Below, one piece after another: positions 1 through 5,617 of a stretch of DNA of 9,998 nt. This DNA is from Oligoflexia bacterium. Lineage in GTDB: Bacteria; Bdellovibrionota; UBA1018. Below the pieces are notes generated by a model. It was not told the origin of the DNA. It ran no database searches and was given only the letters and a program-made list of their open reading frames with translations. The position numbers and the translations under genes were made by a program. The first letter of the stretch is position 1. Each line of letters starts with the position of its first letter. The stretch lies in assembly GCA_903854365.1 (NCBI GenBank), contig CAINWE010000274.1, positions 1-9,998 of the forward strand, in the 5' to 3' direction.

Positions 1-376
1 CCCACAAAAGGTGTTGCTCGTAATTCTGTATCTTACTAAGAAGCTCGAGAGGCCGGAAGGGTCTTAAGATCACGTCATCTACCTTTCGCTCCAACAGCGG
101 CCCGGGAAAATCGACAATATCCTCATCCACGACTAAAAAGAGCACTCTTCCGCGTCGCTCGTGCTTTGAAAAAATATCGTCTATCATTGCCTGAGACTCA
201 ACAAACCCCGACAAATGGTCTGTCCCATCTACAAGGACAATCTGACCTAATTGCTGAGCGTCTGAACCAGCTAAGACTTTCACATCTACCCACTTTTGCA
301 GTGCACTCAAAATTTGTCGGGTCCAATTTTCTTCTTTAGTCGGATCTTGAGAGAAGACAGTTAGTTCCAATTGCAT
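1..376 (-). CDS. Degenerate receiver (pseudo-receiver) domain protein, 3' end outside window
   Basis: Only the first 125 codons are present; the frame is open to the window edge, so the protein continues beyond it. I see the alternating beta/alpha pattern of a CheY-like receiver. A beta3-like strand IVLVDGT puts an Asp (D50) at the phosphoacceptor position. A beta4-like strand VLFLVVDED (about 78-86) follows, then VDDVILRPFRPLELLSKI (about 99-116), which matches the usual DDYLxKPFxxxELLxRI end of receivers. The conserved Lys is Arg (R105), the beta4 Ser/Thr is replaced by Val, and the N-terminal acidic pair is eroded (FSQDP, 8-12). Phosphorylation chemistry is therefore probably altered or lost, though D50 remains. 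The ATG is preceded by AAGGTG at good spacing. The gene lies 18 bases after the outer-membrane protein gene on the same strand, so co-transcription is likely. What follows the domain cannot be seen. The fold assignment is by eye. Confidence 0.6.
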   Translation of the reverse strand, partial: MQLELTVFSQDPTKEENWTRQILSALQKWVDVKVLAGSDAQQLGQIVLVDGTDHLSGFVESQAMIDDIFSKHERRGRVLFLVVDEDIVDFPGPLLERKVDDVILRPFRPLELLSKIQNYEQHLLW

Positions 377-394
377 TAAATCACCTTATGTTAT

Positions 395-1504
395 TTAATA
401 TAACGAGTTTTGATACTGCAGAACAAATTTCGTCTCACCTTGATTATGATAATAGCCCCCTACTTCCTCGGTGTACCAGGCCATAGAAAGATCTGCACCA
501 GGCTTCTTCATACCAAGGCCCACCGAGGGGTATCCGGCGCGCATCCCTAACCTCAGAAAAAAACTCTCCTGAAATGCAACTTCAGTCCCAGCACCTACAT
601 GGCACATCCACTGGGCGCAATTTGACTGATTGCCTAGATCCCGATAAGCCACGGACCACCTCGAATGAACACCAGGAGCCAACCGAAGATTGAAAGCGAG
701 TGAGGTATCTATAGTCATTGGATCGCTCGCAGGGAACACGGTCCCGACGTTAGAAAAGCGAACCAAAGAAAATTGCCCATATTGAGCACCAAACGCGTTT
801 CGCACCACCAAGGACAATGTAGGAAGTAATTGCGATGGAATTGAAGCAGATATGCCCAAGTTATGAGAAAGGGCTGACCCCTGAGACACCGAATACGACC
901 CAGCGAACAGGCCAGTCGGCAAGCTCACTGCCTGATTGACAAACTGCAAACTATACCCCACTCTGACACTACCATCAAAGAACCTATACCCCACCCCTGC
1001 TGTCGGAATTAGCTGACTTACAGTGCCGTAAATAACTTTTCCATGAGCATCTGAGCGCCCCACGGACTCAACCTGAGCCAAGAGGCCCAGCGTTAAAAAA
1101 GGCAGGCTAACTACAGGAAGCAGAGACATTCCATTACCAAAAAACTGATTCGGATTGGAATTCATATTTTTTTCAAATGATTTCAAGCTAAAAACATTAA
1201 ATGAGCCAACACCCAGATTACTCATGAGGGGACCTGTCGCCATGATCGAATAATTCAATATACTAAAATTAAACTTCCTGATTTTTGCCAAATTTGCAGG
1301 ATTATAGAATAATCCTGAAGACATATCATCACCCATGGACAGAGCTGAATCTCCCAAAGCTGCCTCGGTCGCTGAAGTATATCTTGACCCAGGAATCAGA
1401 TCGTCACGAACCCAAGCATTCGCAACTTGCGTCTGAATCAATACTTCAAACTGAAGAGTTATAACAAGTAACAACAGGTAAAAAGACCCGCGCAGCAGCC
1501 CCAT
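395..1504 (-). CDS. Outer-membrane beta-barrel protein, PorV/FadL-like
   Basis: This 369-residue protein is probably an exported outer-membrane barrel. Residues 1-30 look like a signal peptide: Arg5, a hydrophobic run at about 8-23, and a likely cut after TQVANA (30). Residues 45-74 carry the N-terminal signature of PorV/UPF0164 and FadL-type barrels: a small-residue stretch AALGDSALSMGDDMSS followed by FYNPANLA. The rest is alternating Gly/aromatic/hydrophobic strands typical of barrels, and the chain ends in an aromatic Tyr, as many outer-membrane proteins do. The substrate is unknown; relatives include hydrophobic-compound porins and type IX secretion shuttle proteins, and nothing here decides between them. 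The ATG lies next to the divergent regulator gene with only a weak ribosome binding site. The pseudo-receiver gene follows 18 bases downstream. The OmpR-type regulator opposite may control this gene, which is inference from the divergent layout. Confidence 0.7.
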   Translation of the reverse strand: MGLLRGSFYLLLLVITLQFEVLIQTQVANAWVRDDLIPGSRYTSATEAALGDSALSMGDDMSSGLFYNPANLAKIRKFNFSILNYSIMATGPLMSNLGVGSFNVFSLKSFEKNMNSNPNQFFGNGMSLLPVVSLPFLTLGLLAQVESVGRSDAHGKVIYGTVSQLIPTAGVGYRFFDGSVRVGYSLQFVNQAVSLPTGLFAGSYSVSQGSALSHNLGISASIPSQLLPTLSLVVRNAFGAQYGQFSLVRFSNVGTVFPASDPMTIDTSLAFNLRLAPGVHSRWSVAYRDLGNQSNCAQWMCHVGAGTEVAFQESFFLRLGMRAGYPSVGLGMKKPGADLSMAWYTEEVGGYYHNQGETKFVLQYQNSLY

Positions 1505-1556
1505 ATAAACTCATCGGACATATGAATGCTAAATAAATAGAAAAATAAAACCGATT

Positions 1557-1585
1557 AAAATAAGTACCGACTGTAAAGACTTCAA
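1557..1585 (-). promoter_or_regulatory. Candidate promoter of the outer-membrane protein gene in the divergent intergenic region
   Basis: On the minus strand, TTGAAG (plus 1580-1585) and TATTTT (plus 1557-1562) are 17 bases apart. Each matches the sigma70 consensus at 4 of 6 positions, and the predicted start lies about 45 bases before the ATG at 1504. On the plus strand the same region holds TAAAAT at 1556-1561 (5 of 6 to the -10 consensus), a possible -10 for the response-regulator gene, but without a good -35. The 88-base region 1505-1592 is AT-rich and is the only place for both promoters to sit unless they lie inside the genes. The element matches are weak. Confidence 0.3.
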
Positions 1586-1592
1586 AATAAAT

Positions 1593-2309
1593 ATGAAAAA
1601 ATTTAAGATTTTAATAATTGAAGACAACACTCAGACCAAGCGATTTCTTGAAGCAATGATTGGAGAAGAGTTTGAGATTTTATGTGCCGGAAACGGCATC
1701 CTCGGAGTGGACTACGCCCGCACACATCTGCCCGACGTGATTATCATGGACGTTATTCTGCCCATCTTAAGCGGATATGATGCGTGCAGCTTACTCAAAA
1801 AAGACACGAGAACTAAGCAGATTCCCATCATATTGCTCGCGCCCAAGAGCGCCGGAACAGTGACGCCTGAACGCAAGATCAACCTATCCAACGGACCTGA
1901 CGAATACCTACCTAAGCCTTTCGATTACAAGGAGTTAATATCGAAAATCAAAGGTCGGCTGTGCCAACCTGAAATGACCCCAACTCAATTAATGCATATC
2001 GGCCAACTTTCTCTTGATCCAGACTCACGCGAAGTCCTATCCGAGGGGAAGCGACTGCACTTAACCCTGACGGAATTCGATATCTTACGGCTTTTAGCTG
2101 AGCGCACTGGAAACGTTGTGTCGCGAGAAGAAATACTTAAGGTCGTCTGGAAGGATGAGTCCGATGCCACGAAGGATCGAACGATTGATGTGCACATCAG
2201 GGCGCTACGTAAAAAAATTCCCAATCTTTCCAGAAGCATTCACTCCGTCTATGGCGTCGGTTACAAGCTTGAGCCCGAAAACGCTGAGAAGGCCCTGAAA
2301 GCAGCTTAA
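1593..2309 (+). CDS. OmpR/PhoB-family response regulator with atypical receiver
   Basis: This is a 238-residue two-domain DNA-binding response regulator. The receiver (about 4-122) has the acidic pair E10-D11, phosphoacceptor D53 in IIMDVILP, and K108 in YLPKPF. The position normally held by Ser/Thr at the end of beta4 is Ala (A83 in IILLAPK), and the beta4-to-beta5 segment is a few residues longer than usual. The winged-helix effector domain (about 137-227) is intact: LTLTEFDILRLLAERTGNVVSREEIL, then the recognition region DRTIDVHIRALRKKI, then the wing VYGVGYKL. It therefore most likely binds DNA as a dimer and regulates transcription. The ATG is the only good start in frame after the stop at 1530, but lacks a clear ribosome binding site. 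No histidine kinase is in view; the next gene, 57 bases downstream, is a Ser/Thr kinase. The divergent outer-membrane protein gene is a plausible target. Confidence 0.9.
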   Translation: MKKFKILIIEDNTQTKRFLEAMIGEEFEILCAGNGILGVDYARTHLPDVIIMDVILPILSGYDACSLLKKDTRTKQIPIILLAPKSAGTVTPERKINLSNGPDEYLPKPFDYKELISKIKGRLCQPEMTPTQLMHIGQLSLDPDSREVLSEGKRLHLTLTEFDILRLLAERTGNVVSREEILKVVWKDESDATKDRTIDVHIRALRKKIPNLSRSIHSVYGVGYKLEPENAEKALKAA

Positions 2310-2366
2310 CCCCCTATTAAATAAAATAGACTCCTTTACCGATAAGGTCCTGAGTAGGTAAAATGA

Positions 2367-4331
2367 ATGGCGAACCAACCAGCAAGATTTGGAAAATACG
2401 TGCTCATGGACCTCTTGGCACAGGGAGGAATGGCTGAGATCTATCGTGCGCGACTCGCCTCGAGCGACGGAGCCGGTCGAATCCTAGTCATCAAGAGGAT
2501 CCAGAACAACTATGGGGAGAATCGCGATTTCCTTCAAATGTTTCAGTCCGAAATCAAGGTCACCCTGGGCTTCAATCACCCTAACATCGTACAACTCTAT
2601 GACTTTGGTGAGGAAAATGGCCAACCCTACATTGCCATGGAATGGGTAGATGGCAGAAACCTCAGACAACTCATCCTCCGCTCTGCAGAGGCTAAACAAG
2701 CCTTCCCGGTGGAACTCGCCGCTTTTATCGCCCAACAAGCTGCAGCTGGACTCCAATACGCCCACGCCTTTCGGGACAAGATCAGCGGAGAGCCCCTCAA
2801 TATCGTTCACCGGGACATTAGCCCTCAAAATATCCTCATATCCCTCGATGGCAGCGTAAAGGTGATCGATTTTGGCATTGCAAAAGCAACCACCAATAGC
2901 GAGTCTACCCGAGCAGGCGTCATCAAAGGTAAGCCAAGTTACCTATCTCCCGAGCAAATATCAGGGGAAGTGCTCGACGGTCGGAGCGATCTCTTTGCCC
3001 TCGGCGCAGTGCTCTGGGAATCCTTAACTGGAAGGAAACTTTTTGCTGCCGATAGTGACTTAGCTGTACTCAAGCTGATTGAAAGCAGCTCCTCCCACGT
3101 TAAGCCCCCATCCTTACACAATCGAGCTGTCCCCAAGGAGCTCGATGATATTGTTTTAAGATCGCTAGCAAGACAGCGAGAAAAGCGATTTGCGAATTGC
3201 GACGACTTTGCTCGAGCATTACACAAATTCATTTACAGCACCTATAATGACTTTAACCCCGGAGATTTAGCGGACTTTACTAGAAATTTATTCAAAAATG
3301 AAATCGTGGAGGATCGCAAAAAGATCCAAAAAATGAACTCAGAGATCGAAGTTTTACTTCAACTCGAGCCTCAGGGGAGCGAAGCTACCACCGCGCTGCC
3401 AAGCTCTCGTGAGTCTTTTGGGGGATCGGCCCCTCAGCGAGAATCAGAAAAACGCGTCGAACGCGCAGTCACCTTCGATCTAGACGAGGACTCAAAGTCT
3501 GGGAAAAGCTCGATTATTTTAATCGACAGGCCGAATCACACGAGTACCTCGATGCAATCACCATCGACACCATCGACACCGCGATCTCGCTCTGGAACAC
3601 AATCGATTCACTATTCTGCTCCAGCTAGACAAAAGCCAACAGCAGCGATCCAGAAACTGGACTCCAAATTATCGCCCGCATCCCTAGGAATTTTAGCGTG
3701 TTTAGGAGTTTTGGGGGTCGCCGCAGTAGGGCCGAACTTCGGCCTCGAGGTCCCGATTTTGTCAACTCTCGTAGGCAAAGGTCTGAATCCAAGCACACCC
3801 ACTGTTCAGCGCACGATCAGCGTCAGTGCCCAAGGAGAGACTAAACTAGACACCAAAAATGACTCCAATCACAAAGTGATTACGCTCCGATTCCAGATTT
3901 CACCCGGAGGGGGAAATCCATCAATTCAGCTCAATGGCAAGACTCTTCCTGCCGGAGCACTCTCAGAGCAAGTGCAAGTCGACTCGCCTCTCGAAGTCGT
4001 AGTGAACCGAGCCGGTTATAAAACCTTTCAGAGCCAGTTCGTCGTCGACTCCAAACAGGTAGAAGGACTCTCCGAATGGATCATGGATATCGCCACCGAA
4101 CCTCTCCACTTTGGCCTTTTGACGCTCCACACGACTCCAAGCGCAAAAGCAACCATCACCATCGACCACACCACCTGGAACAAGCAAACTCCGCTTGATA
4201 ACGAAAAACTTCCCGTCGGAAATTACCCCATTCACCTCGAAAATGACGTCCTTGGCATGACCAAAAATATTCAGGTCAATATCGAAGAAGGAAAGACAAT
4301 CACCCTCGACGAGCAACTCGAAGTAAAATAA
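2367..4331 (+). CDS. Hanks-type Ser/Thr protein kinase with one membrane segment and PEGA-like C-terminal repeats
   Basis: This 654-residue kinase has all core motifs: glycine loop AQGGMAEIY (18-26, first and last Gly replaced by Ala, as is common in myxobacterial and bdellovibrio relatives), ATP-anchoring Lys K43 in LVIKRI, catalytic HRDISPQN (148-155, D150 and N155), DFG (168-170), YLSPE (192-196) and the SDLFALG segment (207-213). It should be active. A polar Ser/Thr/Pro-rich linker (about 335-435) follows and may be autophosphorylated. A hydrophobic stretch at about 438-456 is probably a single membrane span. The C-terminal part holds two PEGA-like units, about 504-565 and 580-650, the second with LLTLHTTPSAKATITID and LPVGNYPIHLE; these are expected to lie outside the cytoplasm. 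The chosen ATG has AGG about 8 bases upstream; an overlapping ATG at 2363 is out of frame. It follows the response-regulator gene by 57 bases, so the two are probably co-expressed. Targets are unknown. Confidence 0.93.
   Translation: MANQPARFGKYVLMDLLAQGGMAEIYRARLASSDGAGRILVIKRIQNNYGENRDFLQMFQSEIKVTLGFNHPNIVQLYDFGEENGQPYIAMEWVDGRNLRQLILRSAEAKQAFPVELAAFIAQQAAAGLQYAHAFRDKISGEPLNIVHRDISPQNILISLDGSVKVIDFGIAKATTNSESTRAGVIKGKPSYLSPEQISGEVLDGRSDLFALGAVLWESLTGRKLFAADSDLAVLKLIESSSSHVKPPSLHNRAVPKELDDIVLRSLARQREKRFANCDDFARALHKFIYSTYNDFNPGDLADFTRNLFKNEIVEDRKKIQKMNSEIEVLLQLEPQGSEATTALPSSRESFGGSAPQRESEKRVERAVTFDLDEDSKSGKSSIILIDRPNHTSTSMQSPSTPSTPRSRSGTQSIHYSAPARQKPTAAIQKLDSKLSPASLGILACLGVLGVAAVGPNFGLEVPILSTLVGKGLNPSTPTVQRTISVSAQGETKLDTKNDSNHKVITLRFQISPGGGNPSIQLNGKTLPAGALSEQVQVDSPLEVVVNRAGYKTFQSQFVVDSKQVEGLSEWIMDIATEPLHFGLLTLHTTPSAKATITIDHTTWNKQTPLDNEKLPVGNYPIHLENDVLGMTKNIQVNIEEGKTITLDEQLEVK
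3560..3580 (+). repeat. 9-bp tandem repeat inside the kinase linker
   Basis: The unit ACCATCGAC occurs twice in tandem with a partial third copy (ACC). Because the unit is three codons long, it stays in frame and encodes an S-P-S-T-P-S-T-P run in the disordered linker. Copy-number change here would lengthen or shorten the linker by three residues without breaking the kinase. Confidence 0.7.
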
Positions 4332-4415
4332 TCGAAACTCGGCAAAGTCCACCCCGAGCATTAAACCACTCTACAAGGGACCTAAGCAACTTTGTCTTTT
4401 GGTTTCTCTACCTAC
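4332..4415. other. Intergenic stretch after the kinase gene, no convincing terminator
   Basis: The space after the kinase stop contains one weak inverted repeat, CTCGG (4338-4342) with CCGAG (4354-4358), with an 11-base loop and no T-run directly behind it. That is not enough to call a Rho-independent terminator. No small ORF with a ribosome binding site is visible here. The promoter of the next gene starts at 4416. Confidence 0.4.
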
Positions 4416-4445
4416 TTGATCCAAGTAAAAAAATTATGGCATAAT
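4416..4445 (+). promoter_or_regulatory. Sigma70-type promoter of the small barrel-protein gene
   Basis: TTGATC (4416-4421, 4 of 6 to consensus) and CATAAT (4440-4445, 5 of 6) are separated by 18 bases. The predicted transcript would start near 4452 and give an AT-rich leader of about 85 bases before the ATG at 4536. It is the clearest promoter-like pair in the window and implies that the barrel-protein gene is transcribed separately from the kinase gene. Confidence 0.5.
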
Positions 4446-4535
4446 CAAACCTATTAAGAATAACGAAAATTTTTATTTTTAATGTGAAGTCTAATACAGC
4501 TCTCGACTCAAAAAGATGACCAAAAAGGAATAACC

Positions 4536-5048
4536 ATGAGATTAAATTTCGGATGGACTTTAGCTTTATTGATGTTGATCACAACACCCAAAGTTGCTCA
4601 CGCCTCGTTTCAATTGACGGGGAGAGGGGTTGCCTCCTTTTCTGGCGAGAACTACAACGGAATTAGTCAACCTTCAATCGGTTTCGGAGCCGATGGCACG
4701 TATGGAATGTCCGATCTATTTCAGTTGGGCTTCACGTATAACAAGAACTCACTTAATTATTCTCAAAGCTCCTGGACTGTCGGTGGCAATGGGACCGTCG
4801 TATTTTATGGTGCAATCTCTCGCTTTGGATTTATCGGGACTTCGCTCTTTGTCGACCTTCAAGCAGGTCTTTGCGCCCGAGACTCCCTTCCGAGTTCATT
4901 CAGTTGGGGCGTGGCCGCAGGATACAAATTCCCAATCTCTTACATGGTCTCATTGAGCCCTCGAGTTTCCTACCGATCTCTGCCGGATAGCTCAGTCACC
5001 CGCGCACTCATTGACGCAGGCTTAATGCTAACACTTAGCTTCCTCTAA
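4536..5048 (+). CDS. Small exported protein, probable outer-membrane beta-barrel, function unknown
   Basis: I do not recognise a named family for this 170-residue protein. It has a clear signal peptide: Arg2, a hydrophobic core at about 6-16, and a likely cut after VAHA (23). The mature part of about 147 residues is a series of short amphipathic strands rich in Gly, Ser, Tyr and Phe (for example FQLGFTYNKNSLNYS, GTSLFVDLQAG, SLSPRVSYRS), and ends in LMLTLSFL. Size and pattern suit an eight-stranded OmpA/OmpW-like barrel. The start is supported by AAGGAA about 6 bases before the ATG and by the promoter-like pair at 4416-4445. The single Cys sits in the middle (GLCARD). Being flanked by its own promoter and by another secreted-protein gene, it is probably a stand-alone unit. 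The barrel call is inferred from pattern only. Confidence 0.6.
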   Translation: MRLNFGWTLALLMLITTPKVAHASFQLTGRGVASFSGENYNGISQPSIGFGADGTYGMSDLFQLGFTYNKNSLNYSQSSWTVGGNGTVVFYGAISRFGFIGTSLFVDLQAGLCARDSLPSSFSWGVAAGYKFPISYMVSLSPRVSYRSLPDSSVTRALIDAGLMLTLSFL

Positions 5049-5065
5049 GCTCATAGGAAATAGCC

Positions 5066-5152
5066 ATGAAGAGAGTCGGCAACCTGAGTTACGTCAATTT
5101 CACTTACCTATTAGTTTTACCTAAAACTACTTGCGGGATCGGTGCCCTATGA
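5066..5152 (+). CDS. Possible 28-residue small ORF upstream of the tail-collar gene
   Basis: A short frame beginning MKRVGNLSYVNF starts at an ATG with AGGA 7 bases upstream, a good ribosome binding site, and ends in TGA at 5150-5152. It begins 17 bases after the stop of the barrel-protein gene, close enough for read-through transcription. The product would have a modest hydrophobic middle (about residues 9-19) and one Cys. It resembles no family I know. The dyad at 5112-5129 lies inside it, so the region could instead be purely regulatory. Confidence 0.25.
   Translation: MKRVGNLSYVNFTYLLVLPKTTCGIGAL
5112..5129. promoter_or_regulatory. Perfect 8+2+8 dyad, likely operator for the tail-collar gene
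   Basis: TAGTTTTA (5112-5119) and TAAAACTA (5122-5129) are perfect inverted repeats separated by CC. A two-base loop is too tight for a hairpin of full length, and the arms are AT-rich with no T-run following, so a dimeric repressor or activator site is more likely than a terminator. A TATGAT -10-like element (5 of 6) lies at 5148-5153. Its -35 position would be about 5125-5130, directly overlapping the right arm. Confidence 0.45.
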
Positions 5153-5153
5153 T
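5148..5153 (+). promoter_or_regulatory. Candidate -10 element for the tail-collar gene
   Basis: TATGAT matches the -10 consensus at 5 of 6 positions. The corresponding -35 (about 5125-5130, AACTAC) is poor, which would fit a promoter that needs an activator at the adjacent dyad. Transcription would begin near 5160, downstream of the alternative GTG start at 5142 and upstream of the ATG at 5184. Confidence 0.35.
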
Positions 5154-5183
5154 AAAAATCATAATCAAAGGAAACATCACTCA

Positions 5184-5516
5184 ATGAATCTGAAGAAAAT
5201 TGGATGGGTCGTAGCTTTTGGATTCTTTACATTCATCGGACCGGTAGCATCATCTTACGGCTGTCCTCTAGAGCCCATTCTAGGGTCGGTCTGTGAACTT
5301 GCGTACTCTACCAACTGGTGCCCGAAGGGATTTGCATTAGCCAATGGCGCTACGATGCACATAAATCAAAACCAAGCCCTTTTTTCGCTTTTATCCAACC
5401 GTTATGGCGGTGATGGCAGAAATACCTTTGCACTCCCCAATTTTACGGATCGCATGAAACGGGACCAAGTCACGCTCTGTATCGCAGTCGAAGGCGCCTA
5501 TCCCGAGCGTCCTTAG
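5184..5516 (+). CDS. Secreted compact phage tail-collar (Mdp-like) domain protein
   Basis: This 110-residue protein carries a tail-collar domain like that of microcystin-dependent proteins. The signature runs from PILGSVCELA (31-40) through NWCPKGFALANGATM (44-58) and INQNQALFSLLSNRYGGDGRNTFALPNF (60-87). The family usually continues with a long variable middle before its closing motif. Here the closing motif (LCIAVEGAYPERP, 98-110, compare IALQGIFPxR) follows after only about ten residues, so the middle is absent. A signal peptide covers about 1-26 and the mature part has four Cys (27, 37, 46, 99), which suits an oxidising compartment. I chose the ATG at 5184 because it begins the signal peptide and has AAAGGA upstream (spacing about 11). 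An in-frame GTG at 5142 would add 14 charged residues ahead of the signal. The role is unknown; such domains are often found in adhesive or fibre proteins. Confidence 0.75.
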   Translation: MNLKKIGWVVAFGFFTFIGPVASSYGCPLEPILGSVCELAYSTNWCPKGFALANGATMHINQNQALFSLLSNRYGGDGRNTFALPNFTDRMKRDQVTLCIAVEGAYPERP

Positions 5517-5603
5517 TCGAGTGTAAATCGCAACGGTGCTGCTCAAACCAAATCACCATCTCCGACCATCAGGGGAACTCAGTCACCCATCCAGAGTGAC
5601 GGC

Positions 5604-5617
5604 TAGTCTCGAGACTA
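5604..5617. repeat. Perfect 14-bp palindrome overlapping the mpl stop codon
   Basis: TAGTCTCGAGACTA is fully self-complementary, and its last three plus-strand bases are the mpl stop codon read on the minus strand. It sits between convergent genes (tail-collar and mpl). A second, weaker inverted repeat lies beside it: GTCAC at 5582-5586 and GTGAC at 5596-5600. No T-run follows on either strand, so a Rho-independent terminator is not supported. Confidence 0.5.

Noticed and set aside
2484..2828. 114-codon minus-strand ORF opposite the kinase domain
   Set aside because: It is antisense to the kinase catalytic core, where the kinase motifs fix the real frame.
4338..4358. Terminator after the kinase gene
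   Set aside because: The stem is only 5 bp with an 11-base loop and there is no adjacent T-run.
3963..4361. 132-codon minus-strand ORF opposite the 3' part of the kinase gene
   Set aside because: It is antisense to the PEGA-like region whose frame gives a recognisable protein; the product matches no family and the start has no supporting context.
4630..4956. 108-codon plus-strand ORF in another frame of the small barrel gene
   Set aside because: It lacks a signal peptide, domain and ribosome binding site, whereas the overlapping frame from 4536 has all the marks of a real gene.
5142..5183. GTG start giving a longer tail-collar protein
   Set aside because: It would place 14 polar and charged residues before the signal peptide and would start upstream of the likely transcription start; the ATG at 5184 has AAAGGA ahead of it.
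5142..5516. Prophage remnant suggested by the tail-collar domain
   Set aside because: No other phage-like gene, integrase or attachment repeat is visible, and the protein has a secretion signal, which phage tail proteins do not need.
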